DNA from: Allobutyricicoccus pentlandensis
GTDB lineage: Bacteria; Bacillota; Clostridia; Oscillospirales; QAMX01
Length of the DNA: 14,248 nt
Direction: 5' to 3'
Assembly (NCBI GenBank): GCA_904398645.1
Contig: CAJFPH010000060.1
Span: 1 to 14,248, forward strand
How positions within the stretch are numbered: position 1 is the first letter of the stretch; each line of letters starts with the position of its first letter. Below, one piece after another: positions 6,801-14,095 of this stretch. The notes below the pieces were generated by a model. It made no database searches. It was not told where the DNA came from and worked only from the letters and a program-made list of their open reading frames with translations. The translations under genes and the position numbers were made by a program.

Positions 6801-7787
6801 ATGCGTTATAAGCACTTTAGAAATGCGAACGTGGACGTTTCCGCACTTGCAGTCGGTACTTGGGCAATAGGCGGCAGCGGTTATGGCGAAGTCAATGAAA
6901 AAGATTCCATTGCGGCAATTCAAGCTATGTTTGATGGCGGCGTGAATCTTGTGGATACGGCGCCTGACTATGGTGTCGGTTATTCTGAGACGGTGGTTGG
7001 TAAGGCTCTGAAGGGATATGACCGGTCCAAAATTCTGGTTTCGACCAAGTGCGGCGCCTCTGCCTTGACGCTTAAGTCCGCAAGAACGGAGAGAGGTTAT
7101 AGCCGTGACGGCCGTTATGAGAATATTCTTTATGAATGTGAGCAATCTTTAAGACGGCTGGATACGGATTATATCGATTTTTATTTTGTACACTGGCCGG
7201 ATCTCGATACGCCGTTTTCCGAGACCATGGATGCGATGAATACCCTGAAAAGACAGGGAAAAATCCGTTTTGTGGGCCTTTCCAATTTTAACAGAGAGCA
7301 GATCCTTACCTGTGAAAAAGTTTGCAAGATTGACGCGATTCAGCCGCCCTATTCCATGGTGGTTCGCCGCGACGAAGATTTAATGAAGTGGTGCGTACAG
7401 CACGGCATTAATACGTTTACGTATGGTTCCCTGGGCGCTGGCATCCTTACCGGTGCGTTTAGAGAGCCTCCGGTATTTGGACCCAAGGATCCCCGTAATT
7501 TCTTCTATCCCTTCTTTAAGGAGCCGCGTTTCAGCAAAGTCATGAAGGTGCTTGATGTGATGGATAAGATCGCCGCTGATACGGGCAAGACGCTTCCGCA
7601 GATTGCGATTAACTGGTCTACACAGAAAGATTACGTTTCAACGGCGCTCTGTGGCGTGAGAAATCCTGAGGAGGCTGCGGAAAACTGCTCGACCTTTGAC
7701 TGGTCCCTTTCTGATGAGCAGGTTAAAGCGCTTGACGATGCAATCGAGAAATACCTCGACTTTGACGGAACGGATCGCAATATATAA
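6801..7787 (+). CDS. Aldo/keto reductase family oxidoreductase
   Basis: 328 aa, full length for the AKR superfamily of NAD(P)H-dependent carbonyl reductases with a TIM-barrel fold. The catalytic tetrad is complete: Asp52 and Tyr57 (DTAPDYG), Lys83 (VSTKCG) and His131 (FVHWPD). The motifs RRLDTDYIDFY, GKIRFVGLSNF and a late cofactor-binding segment (TALCGVRNPEEAAEN) follow family order. AAGGAG at 6787-6792 sits 8 nt before the ATG. The gene stands alone between its own promoter and a strong terminator, so context gives no pathway. The fold is certain; the substrate (sugar, aldehyde or other carbonyl) is open. The mid-domain ENLYECEQ-type helix and the GVGYSE segment resemble the bacterial AKRs near the YajO/YhdN groups, but I would not assign one. 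Confidence 0.9.
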   Translation: MRYKHFRNANVDVSALAVGTWAIGGSGYGEVNEKDSIAAIQAMFDGGVNLVDTAPDYGVGYSETVVGKALKGYDRSKILVSTKCGASALTLKSARTERGYSRDGRYENILYECEQSLRRLDTDYIDFYFVHWPDLDTPFSETMDAMNTLKRQGKIRFVGLSNFNREQILTCEKVCKIDAIQPPYSMVVRRDEDLMKWCVQHGINTFTYGSLGAGILTGAFREPPVFGPKDPRNFFYPFFKEPRFSKVMKVLDVMDKIAADTGKTLPQIAINWSTQKDYVSTALCGVRNPEEAAENCSTFDWSLSDEQVKALDDAIEKYLDFDGTDRNI

Positions 7788-7799
7788 GTTTTTTCAAAT

Positions 7800-7833
7800 A
7801 AAAAGACCTGTCCGGTTACGGACAGGTCTTTTT
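7800..7833 (+). terminator. Rho-independent terminator after the aldo/keto reductase
   Basis: A perfect 15-bp inverted repeat, AAAAAGACCTGTCCG (7800-7814) and CGGACAGGTCTTTTT (7819-7833), with a GTTA loop. The A-tract and T-tract on the two sides mean it could work in both directions. It begins 12 nt after the stop codon. Confidence 0.95.
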
Positions 7834-7870
7834 ATTTCGGTCATTTGGTTTGCTGCTGCATAAAAAACGG

Positions 7871-7899
7871 TCGATTTTTCTCATAAGGTATGCTATACT
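7871..7899 (+). promoter_or_regulatory. Extended -10 promoter of the divergent PAP2 gene
   Basis: TATACT (7894-7899) has TG at 7891-7892 as an extended -10. The -35 is poor (TCGATT at 7871-7876, 17-nt spacer). The start of transcription near 7906 leaves a leader of about 120 nt before the preferred ATG at 8029; I see no clear structure in it. Confidence 0.5.
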
Positions 7900-8028
7900 A
7901 AAAAGCGTTGGCGCTGTAAAACGGCCGGATCTGCCAGATGCCGTATTTTACGAATGTCCGAGGATCTTGATTGGTTGTTTCTGTTGAAATTACGTATTGC
8001 GCCAAAAAAGATGGGAGAAACAGGATAT

Positions 8029-8472
8029 ATGCTTGATCTTTTTCATAATAAAATCCTTATTTGTTCGTTGGTTGCTTGGCTGGTGGCACAGGTATTAAAG
8101 GCGGTCATCTATGCGGTTATTAACCGGGGAATCGACTGGAAACGGTTTATTGGAGACGGCGGAATGCCGAGTGGACACTCTGCAACCGTATGTGCATTGG
8201 CGACCGCCTCTGCTTTAACATTTGGCTTGGGATCGTTTGAATTTGCAGTTACGTTTGTTTTAGCAGTGATTGTTATGCACGATGCGATGGGCGTCCGGCG
8301 TGAGACGGGCAAGCAGGCGCAACTTTTAACAGAAATTTCATATATTTTAGAAAACCTCTCAAATCGAGAACTGGCAGAAGAAAATTTAAAATTATTTGTA
8401 GGGCATACGCCGTTTCAGGTTATGATCGGCGGGATTCTTGGCATTATAGTTGCGCTGATTTTTTGCAGTTAA
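8029..8472 (+). CDS. Divergent PAP2 family membrane protein (DUF212, YuiD-like)
   Basis: 147 aa from the ATG at 8029, which fits the family length of about 150. The reading frame is open from an ATG at 7954, but that start has no ribosome binding site and adds 25 residues that the family lacks; GGGAG (8013-8017) and AGGA (8022-8025) lie before 8029. Family motifs seen: AWLVAQVLK near the N-terminus, GGMPSGHSATV (PSGH at 47-50), HDAMGVRRETGKQA (84-97) and GHTPFQV (125-131). The protein is mostly hydrophobic with about four membrane segments. PSGH and the His-Asp/Arg-Arg block resemble the PAP2 phosphatase active site in a rearranged order, so a lipid phosphate or pyrophosphate phosphatase role is suspected for the family but is not shown here. 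Confidence 0.88.
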   Translation: MLDLFHNKILICSLVAWLVAQVLKAVIYAVINRGIDWKRFIGDGGMPSGHSATVCALATASALTFGLGSFEFAVTFVLAVIVMHDAMGVRRETGKQAQLLTEISYILENLSNRELAEENLKLFVGHTPFQVMIGGILGIIVALIFCS

Positions 8473-8506
8473 CGCTACCGTTTGACCAATAAAATAACCA
8501 GTTATT

Positions 8507-8538
8507 AAAAATGCCCCTGAGAATGGATTTCCCAGGGG
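8507..8538 (-). terminator. Terminator of the minus-strand nitroreductase gene
   Basis: CCCCTG (8514-8519) pairs with CAGGGG (8533-8538), extended by GAA/TTC past one mismatch. Read on the minus strand, the stem is followed by CA and five T (8511-8507). It lies 18 nt beyond the nitroreductase stop. The plus strand has no T-tract after the stem, so the convergent PAP2 gene may lack its own canonical terminator. Confidence 0.75.
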
Positions 8539-8556
8539 ACAGACAGAACTCTGTTT

Positions 8557-9087
8557 TTATACAAACTGTGCGATTTCTTCCAGTGTCTTGCGGCTTTTTT
8601 TGCGTGGTTCCTGGTCCGCTGAATAACCGACGGAAATGATAAGACGGACGCGCTTATCTGCCGGAATGTTGAAATATGACTTTGTCTTTTCCTCGTTAAA
8701 AAGTCCCATAATACAAGTGCCAAGACCCAATGCAGAAGCGGCCAGGCAGATGTGCGCTGTAACCAGACCGATATCAATCTGAGCGAAGTGCTGACTGTCC
8801 ATTTTGTCTGCTATGCGCGGAGAGAGCTTTGCGTGCTCTTCTAAAACAATTATGAAAGCCGGTGCCTTGTCCGTAAACCGATTGGCGCCGCCTTCCTGCA
8901 CGCACTCTGCGGCATGACGTGTGGCGTCAGGGCTATCCGCTATCACGAAGCTCCACGGTTGGCTGTTGCAGGCTGAGGGCGCCATGCGCGCCGCGTTCAG
9001 GATGGCCTCCAATTTTTCACGCGGAACGGCTTCGCCCGTATAGTTTCTGCAGCTTTCGCGCACGGTAATGAGTTGAAAGAAATCCAT
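8557..9087 (-). CDS. Nitroreductase family FMN-dependent oxidoreductase
   Basis: 176 aa, typical of short single-domain nitroreductases, which are dimeric FMN flavoproteins reducing nitro groups, quinones or other acceptors with NAD(P)H. The N-terminal RxSxR motif (Arg10, Ser12, Arg14) that contacts FMN is present. APSACNSQPWSFVI (about 36-49) and the C-terminal GLGTCIMG and LIISVGY segments also follow the family. An excellent AGGAGGT (9094-9100) lies 6 nt before the ATG. The gene is transcribed alone, divergent from the pseudouridine synthase gene and convergent with the PAP2 gene. The physiological substrate cannot be inferred. Confidence 0.92.
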   Translation of the reverse strand: MDFFQLITVRESCRNYTGEAVPREKLEAILNAARMAPSACNSQPWSFVIADSPDATRHAAECVQEGGANRFTDKAPAFIIVLEEHAKLSPRIADKMDSQHFAQIDIGLVTAHICLAASALGLGTCIMGLFNEEKTKSYFNIPADKRVRLIISVGYSADQEPRKKSRKTLEEIAQFV

Positions 9088-9112
9088 AGCATGACCTCCT
9101 GTTGTTTTTCTT

Positions 9113-9142
9113 ATTGTAACATTTTTTACTGCTCAGATGCAA
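9113..9142 (-). promoter_or_regulatory. Promoter of the nitroreductase gene
   Basis: On the minus strand, TTGCAT (9142-9137) and TACAAT (9118-9113) are 18 nt apart, with a TG one base before the -10 (extended -10). This gives a leader of about 20 nt before the AGGAGGT site. Confidence 0.55.
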
Positions 9143-9251
9143 GTGAAGCTGTTAACAGAAATTTTTGCACCAATTAGAACGGCGTAGTGGCTCCTTATTT
9201 TCAAAAGGCTTATTACGTAGATGTAATTTCTTTAATAATGGGTGATCTTTT

Positions 9252-10223
9252 GTGCGCGAAATCAGAATTGGAAAGAATGACGCGGGCCAGCGTGCCGATC
9301 ATTTTTTAATGAAAGCGTTGCCGTCTTTGCCGGCGTCACTTCGTCAGAAGTATTTGCGGATCAAGAGAATTAAGCGAAATGGCGGACGTTGCCGTCCGGA
9401 AGACAGGCTCCTCGAGGGAGACTTGCTTTCGCTTTATATTGGCGAGGAATTCTTTGCACGTCCAGGCGGAGACGAAGCATGGCGCACTATAAAACCAGAG
9501 CTACGGGTTGTTTATGAAGATGCCAATATTTTAGTCGCGGATAAACGCGCCGGCATGCTTGTTCATTCAGATGAGTCTGGTGACGGGAATACGCTGATTA
9601 ATCAAATTAAGGCGTACCTTTTTGCAAAGGGGGAGTGGAATCCGGAGGAAGAAAATTCATTTGCTCCCGCGCTGGCTAATCGTATTGACCGGAATACATG
9701 TGGTTTGGTTCTTGCAGCAAAAAATGCTGAATCGCTACGGATATTAAATGACAAGATACGCAATCGCGAGCTACGAAAATATTATTATTGTATTATTCAT
9801 GGCGTCATGTCGCCGAAAAGTGGACAGTTGTATGGGTACTTGGAACGCGACGTTGAAAATAAAACCGTATTTGTCCGGCAAAAGAAGACGGCTGACACGC
9901 GAAGTGCGGCGACACTATACCGCACGCTGGAAATCCGCGGAAGCCTGTCACTTTTGGAATGTGAGCTTTTGACGGGCCGCACACATCAGATTCGTGCGCA
10001 GTTTGCTGCGGCGGGACATCCGCTGCTTGGCGACGGAAAGTATGGTACGAACGCACAGAATCGTGGTTACCATAGGCGCTATCAGGCGCTTCAGTCACAT
10101 CGGGTGCTCTTCTCTTTTGCAACAGATGCGGGGCTGCTCATGTACCTGAATGGAAAGAGTATCGAAGCGGAGGATGCAGACTTTGTTCGAGATTTTCGGA
10201 AGGGGATGCTTGGAAATTTATAA
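9252..10223 (+). CDS. RluA-family RNA pseudouridine synthase
   Basis: 323 aa from GTG at 9252; GGTGAT (9241-9246) is the likely ribosome binding site. RluA enzymes convert uridine to pseudouridine in 23S rRNA or tRNA. The first 70 residues look like an S4 RNA-binding region (DHFLMKALPSLP, LRQKYLRIKRIKRNGGR, LLEGDLLSLYI). The catalytic motif reads NRIDRNTCGLVLAAKN, with Asp146 as nucleophile; many RluA proteins have HRLDRxTSG here, so Asn and Cys replace the usual His and Ser or Gly. Later motifs RKYYYCIIHG, LLTGRTHQIRAQ and GHPLLGDGKYG are intact. The gene stands alone and ends in a strong terminator. The family is certain, but the target uridine (RluC, RluD or tRNA type) is not. Confidence 0.92.
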   Translation: MREIRIGKNDAGQRADHFLMKALPSLPASLRQKYLRIKRIKRNGGRCRPEDRLLEGDLLSLYIGEEFFARPGGDEAWRTIKPELRVVYEDANILVADKRAGMLVHSDESGDGNTLINQIKAYLFAKGEWNPEEENSFAPALANRIDRNTCGLVLAAKNAESLRILNDKIRNRELRKYYYCIIHGVMSPKSGQLYGYLERDVENKTVFVRQKKTADTRSAATLYRTLEIRGSLSLLECELLTGRTHQIRAQFAAAGHPLLGDGKYGTNAQNRGYHRRYQALQSHRVLFSFATDAGLLMYLNGKSIEAEDADFVRDFRKGMLGNL

Positions 10224-10271
10224 TTGTTATTTTTTCTTTTTTTAACTTTTTGAAGAATCATATTTCATTTG

Positions 10272-10309
10272 CGCGCCGCTGCCATGAAAGGAAGCGGCGC
10301 GTATTTTTT
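10272..10309 (+). terminator. Rho-independent terminator after the pseudouridine synthase
   Basis: CGCGCCGCT (10272-10280) pairs with AGCGGCGCG (10293-10301), with two more C-G pairs inside a 12-nt loop, followed by TA and six T (10304-10309). It ends 40 nt before the germination operon and separates the two units. Confidence 0.92.
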
Positions 10310-10330
10310 ATGTTCGGTCTGGCTATGCTA
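10301..10330 (+). promoter_or_regulatory. Candidate sporulation (sigma-G-like) promoter of the germination operon
   Basis: GTATT (10301-10305), an 18-nt spacer and TATGCTA (10324-10330) match the Bacillus sigma-G pattern (gHATR and cATnHTA) at 4 of 5 and 6 of 7 positions. Ger operons are normally made in the forespore by sigma-G. The transcript would start almost at the ribosome binding site (10336-10341), which is short for a leader, and the -35 overlaps the T-tract of the preceding terminator. Confidence 0.25.
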
Positions 10331-10348
10331 TCTCAAAGGGGTGAGAGC

Positions 10349-11806
10349 ATGACGAACGATGAAATCCGGAAAATCGTACTCAACGAGAATCTTGCCGTAA
10401 ACGAAACGATTATGAATCGGATTTTTGATAAAGACAGTGTTTTCAACTTGCGGCACATTGTATCCCGAAACGGAGAGAACCGCTATTTTATTGCCTATTT
10501 TGACGGAATGGTAGACAATCAGATTATTGACCTGAATATCATACGTCCTTTAACGCTCTGCGACGGAGAGGTTTCGCCTGAGGCGGTGGCGCAGCGCGTG
10601 ATTACAACGGATACGTTTAATATTACGGAGGATCTTTCCAAGGCGTGTGCTGCCATGATTCAAGGCGATACGCTGATTTTTATAGACGGTTATAAGGAAG
10701 TTATTTCGGCGTCGTCAAAGGGATATAAAACCCGCGGCGTTGACGAACCGGATTCTGAAAAAAACCTTCGGGGCCCAAGAGAGGGTTTTACTGAATCCAT
10801 CATTGCCAATACGGCGCTTTTGCGCCGTTGCCTATTGTCACCGGATTTGAAAATGGATATGCAGAGTGTGACAACGCTATCCGACCAGAAGATTTGTCTG
10901 TGCTATTTGGATTCGCTGGTTGACAAAAATGTGCTGGAACGATTGAAAAAGCGTTTGTCACGGATCCATCTAAAAACGGCGCTTTCTGCAAATTATATTG
11001 AGGAGTATATCCGTGATTCCAGGTACTCTCCTTTTAAAACCGTGGGCATGACGGAGAAGCCGGATATCGCCGCAGCGAAGATTCTGGAGGGGCGGATTAT
11101 CATCCTGGTAGATGGAACACCGAGTGTGTTGAGTGTGCCATTCCTATTATTGGAATATTTTCAATCCGGAAACGATTACTATTCAAATTTCTGGCTTGGA
11201 AGTGCGCAACGCCTGTTGCGTATTGTCGGCGTGTTTCTATCTGTTAGCGTTCCTGCAATTTATATTTCGCTGATTTGTTTTCATCAGGAAATGCTTCCGG
11301 TTAAACTTCTGATTTCTGTCGCTTCATCACGCGAAGGCGTACCGCTTTCCGCAGTCCTTGAGTTGTTTGTTATGCTTGCAGCGTTTGAACTTTTAAATGA
11401 AGCCGGTATTATGATGCCGCAGGGAATTGGCAATGCGCTTTCCACCGTTGGCGGCGTTGTAATTGGACAGGCTGCCGTGGACGCCAGGTTTATTTCGGCA
11501 CCTCTCGTGATTGTAGTCGCCTTCACCGGTCTGACGGATTTAATGGTACCCAAGATGAAGGAGGCCATGCTGGTAACCCGGCTTTTTTTGTTGACGCTTT
11601 CCGCCATGGTTGGACTATATGGGTATATTATTGGTGTCCTGTTTATTCTGGCAATGTTGATATCCATGAACAGTTTTGGCGTACCGTACACATCTTTCAT
11701 AGCAACATGGAAGTTAGAAGATATGCGTGACACAGGACTTCGAGCACCGCTTTGGATGTTGCATAAGCCAAGCGTAAGGGAAAATGAGGGGCGTACGGAA
11801 TCATGA
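10349..11806 (+). CDS. Spore germination receptor A subunit (GerA family, GerKA-like)
   Basis: 485 aa from the ATG at 10349, which follows AAAGGGG (10336-10341) by 7 nt. A longer frame from TTG 10250 runs through the upstream terminator and is rejected. GerA-family proteins are integral inner-membrane subunits of germinant receptors. Seen here: a soluble N-terminal half in two parts, the family segment GPREGFTESIIANTALLRR (from residue 142), SANYIEEYIRDSRYSPF, LEGRIIILVDGTPSVLSVPF (Asp255), then membrane helices from about 289. REGVPLSAVLELFVML and TVGGVVIGQAAVDARFISAP lie in the membrane half as expected. The gene overlaps the next by 4 nt (ATGA). It should work in one complex with the two downstream products, sensing a nutrient such as an amino acid or a sugar; which one is not known. 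Confidence 0.92.
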   Translation: MTNDEIRKIVLNENLAVNETIMNRIFDKDSVFNLRHIVSRNGENRYFIAYFDGMVDNQIIDLNIIRPLTLCDGEVSPEAVAQRVITTDTFNITEDLSKACAAMIQGDTLIFIDGYKEVISASSKGYKTRGVDEPDSEKNLRGPREGFTESIIANTALLRRCLLSPDLKMDMQSVTTLSDQKICLCYLDSLVDKNVLERLKKRLSRIHLKTALSANYIEEYIRDSRYSPFKTVGMTEKPDIAAAKILEGRIIILVDGTPSVLSVPFLLLEYFQSGNDYYSNFWLGSAQRLLRIVGVFLSVSVPAIYISLICFHQEMLPVKLLISVASSREGVPLSAVLELFVMLAAFELLNEAGIMMPQGIGNALSTVGGVVIGQAAVDARFISAPLVIVVAFTGLTDLMVPKMKEAMLVTRLFLLTLSAMVGLYGYIIGVLFILAMLISMNSFGVPYTSFIATWKLEDMRDTGLRAPLWMLHKPSVRENEGRTES

Positions 11807-12924
11807 AGCTTTTCCTTCGACTGATATTACCGAGCGTATTACTGTTACTGCTGAGTGGCTGTTGGAGCTATAGCGAGCTGAATGAACGCACGATTATTGC
11901 AGGTGCGGCAATTGACCTTACGGAATCCGGTGAAATCCTGCTGACGGCCGAGACCGTGGATTTTAAAGACAGCGAATCGCCAGGCATGGAAAGCACAATT
12001 TTAACAGGAAAGGGAAAAAGCATTGCAGAGGCAGTTTATGATATTATCAACCAGTCGGGCAAAAGACTCTATTGGTACCACGCAACGTTGCTGATTCTGG
12101 ACAATAAATATGCCGAACACGGAATACAGGAACTGCTCGATTATATTTTGAACGAACGCGAAATGCACTTGACGTTGACGATGGCGGTTTCGCGCCTGGA
12201 GACCGCGGCAGAGGTGTTTGAACTGGAATGCCACGGTTCCAATATAAAAAGTTTTGCGATCACGTCCATTATTCAGGAACAGAGTGAACTTGGAAAAACC
12301 GTAGAGTCGAATGCCTATTATATTATTAATAGAATGTTGGAGCCCGGCGCTGAATTTGCTCTGTCACAGATTTTGAGCGATGTGACAGAAAAAAGCAACT
12401 CTGTCGACGTGTCTGGATGTGGTGTATTTAAAGACGATAAACTTGTGGGATGGTTGCGCGATGAAGAGACGGTGTTCGTACAACTGTTATCAGATGGTGT
12501 GAAGAGAACGGAATTTGACTTTTTGGTTGATAATTCCCGCGTTTCAGTAAATGTGGAAGACTGGAACATTCATACGGATCCCGTAATTGTAGACGAAGGC
12601 GTACGTTCGGAAATGAAAATCAGCGCGAATTATGAAATTTTAATGATAGATGGCGATATTAACAGCAACGATCCGGCCGCAATAGAGCGGGTAAACACCG
12701 CATTGGGCGATTTTGTGAAGGATCATTTGACAGACATGGTTGAACGTTTACAGGGCCTTTCCTGCGATGTTCTTGGGTGGGGAAACCTGATATGGCAGAG
12801 AAACCCGGACGCTTATAAAACTTTTACTTCCTGGTATGACATTTTTCAGGACATTGAGACACAAATAGAGACTGACTTTAAAAATAATAACAGTTCTACA
12901 GGCATGCGGATACTGTTAAACTGA
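11803..12924 (+). CDS. Spore germination lipoprotein, C subunit (Ger(x)C family)
   Basis: 373 aa with a lipoprotein signal: two basic residues, a leucine-rich core and lipobox LLSGC with Cys20, directly followed by WSYSELNER, the usual start of mature GerC proteins (CWxxxElNer). The mature part has the three-domain layout of the family: IIAGAAIDLTESGEI and LTAETVDF early, then TGKGKSIAEAVYDI and KRLYWYHATLLIL, and a C-terminal part ending DIFQDIETQIETDFKN. The protein sits on the outer face of the spore inner membrane as part of the receptor. The 4-nt overlap with the A gene suggests coupled translation, as GAGGGG at 11786-11791 is 11 nt away. Confidence 0.92.
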   Translation: MKLFLRLILPSVLLLLLSGCWSYSELNERTIIAGAAIDLTESGEILLTAETVDFKDSESPGMESTILTGKGKSIAEAVYDIINQSGKRLYWYHATLLILDNKYAEHGIQELLDYILNEREMHLTLTMAVSRLETAAEVFELECHGSNIKSFAITSIIQEQSELGKTVESNAYYIINRMLEPGAEFALSQILSDVTEKSNSVDVSGCGVFKDDKLVGWLRDEETVFVQLLSDGVKRTEFDFLVDNSRVSVNVEDWNIHTDPVIVDEGVRSEMKISANYEILMIDGDINSNDPAAIERVNTALGDFVKDHLTDMVERLQGLSCDVLGWGNLIWQRNPDAYKTFTSWYDIFQDIETQIETDFKNNNSSTGMRILLN

Positions 12925-12936
12925 AAGGAAGAAACC

Positions 12937-14043
12937 ATGTATAGGAGTATAAGTCCTAAAGTGTTTTGTATTGTGGCGGCGCTTTTATATATTGCAAATG
13001 CCTACATTTTAGGAAATGATCGTGTGGCGGGAAGAGACTCCTGGCTTTGCATCATTTTATCGGCGCTTTTTTATGTACCGGTATTTCTGCTCTTTTATTT
13101 CCTCTCAAAGAGATATCCTGGTAAAAACTTTTTTGAAATTACGGCGGATATTTTCGGAAAGACCATCATGAAGATTGTGGCAGTTCTCTATGTAATTTAC
13201 GGTGTCCTTTTGCTCAGTATGTCATTTAATTGTTTTGCACGATTTGTCAGTTCAAACATTCTCCCGGACACCCCCAAATATGTAATGGCAACGGCGATTG
13301 CGCTATGCGCCACATATTTGGTACACAAGGGCACTGTTGTTATGGGAAAGTGGGCATCGTTTGTTTTCCCTGTTGTGATTTTATTTATCGTGATTTCAAT
13401 GCTTACTTCCATTACTTCGTTCCACTTTGAGTATCTGTTCCCGGTTGCTGAGAATAAGCATGCCGTTTTAATTGGTGCATACCGGTATCTTTCCTTTCCC
13501 TTTGGAGAACCGATCGTTGTATTTTCATTACTGTCTAAGGTAAAGGGGCGCTTGGAGATGAGACACTGGTTGATTCCCTGGTTCCTGGCAACCTTAATAC
13601 TCTCTCTTTCGTTTGCAAGAGACACCATGGTGCTCGGCGGTTCACTTTCTGGCATGTTGAGCTTTTCAACCAATCATGCCGACAGTATTACGGGATATAC
13701 CAATTTTGAACAGCGCACGGAGGTGCTGACGTCGCTGATTCCTGCAGCGGCGGGGATTATGGAATCGGCTGTGACACTGCTTTTCGTTTCGCAGGGGATT
13801 GATGCGGTTCTGGAAAAACACAGACCCTGGATGAGTATTTCAGCGGGGGCCGTGGTTGGACTGCTTCTTTGCTTTAGCCTTTATCAGACGAGTGTGGTAC
13901 TGGAAAAGCGTTATATGGTGTGGCCTCTGATATCGGTACCTCTTCAGATAGTTGTTCCCTTGACATGCGTAGCGATATGCTCGATAAAAAAAGGCATGCG
14001 TCGAAAAATATTGGCACGTCGCTTGAAAAGGCAAATCATGTAG
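12937..14043 (+). CDS. Spore germination receptor B subunit, permease (GerB family)
   Basis: 368 aa, about ten membrane segments, the size and layout of GerB permeases (endospore germination permease, APC superfamily). Early motifs RSISPKVFCIVAALLYIANA and GRDSWLCIILSALFYVPVFLL fit the family, which usually opens with a helix, a small-residue stretch and G-x-D-x-W. Segments around FPFGEPIVVFSLLSKVKG and AAAGIMESAVTLLFVSQG also align in concept, though more loosely. The B subunit is taken to bind the germinant. It is less conserved than A and C, so this call rests partly on context. AAGGAAG (12925-12931) is the ribosome binding site, 12 nt after the C gene. The last 25 codons contain a likely promoter for the next gene. 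Confidence 0.88.
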   Translation: MYRSISPKVFCIVAALLYIANAYILGNDRVAGRDSWLCIILSALFYVPVFLLFYFLSKRYPGKNFFEITADIFGKTIMKIVAVLYVIYGVLLLSMSFNCFARFVSSNILPDTPKYVMATAIALCATYLVHKGTVVMGKWASFVFPVVILFIVISMLTSITSFHFEYLFPVAENKHAVLIGAYRYLSFPFGEPIVVFSLLSKVKGRLEMRHWLIPWFLATLILSLSFARDTMVLGGSLSGMLSFSTNHADSITGYTNFEQRTEVLTSLIPAAAGIMESAVTLLFVSQGIDAVLEKHRPWMSISAGAVVGLLLCFSLYQTSVVLEKRYMVWPLISVPLQIVVPLTCVAICSIKKGMRRKILARRLKRQIM

Positions 14044-14051
14044 TGTATAAT
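14023..14051 (+). promoter_or_regulatory. Promoter of the site-2 protease gene, inside the end of gerB
   Basis: TTGAAA (14023-14028) and a perfect TATAAT (14046-14051) are 17 nt apart. The -35 box lies in the last codons of the germination permease gene and the -10 just after its stop. Transcription from about 14058 leaves a 38-nt leader. This lets the protease be made in vegetative cells apart from the sporulation operon. Confidence 0.65.
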
Positions 14052-14095
14052 AAATTGTCTTTATACATTATTTTTTTGTACATCGGAGTTTTATC

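Noticed and set aside
6691..6870. Small plus-strand ORF (59 codons) with AAGG upstream, before and overlapping the aldo/keto reductase start
   Set aside because: It overlaps the reductase by 70 nt out of frame, has no recognisable features, and covers the extended -10 promoter of that gene.
7954..8028. 25-codon N-terminal extension of the divergent PAP2 protein
   Set aside because: No ribosome binding site before 7954, and the extension lies outside the conserved family start (MLDLFHNK).
6696..8028. 12-bp word GAAACAGGATAT at 6697-6708 and again at about 8017-8028
   Set aside because: Several 12-mer repeats are expected by chance in 14 kb; no longer similarity surrounds the copies.
8505..8777. 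Minus-strand ORF of 90 codons inside the nitroreductase gene
   Set aside because: An alternative frame of the same strand running through the nitroreductase terminator; the nitroreductase frame has the motifs and the AGGAGGT site.
9212..9227. Palindrome ATTAC-N6-GTAAT upstream of the pseudouridine synthase gene
   Set aside because: Short, AT-rich, with no linked regulator; nothing supports an operator call.
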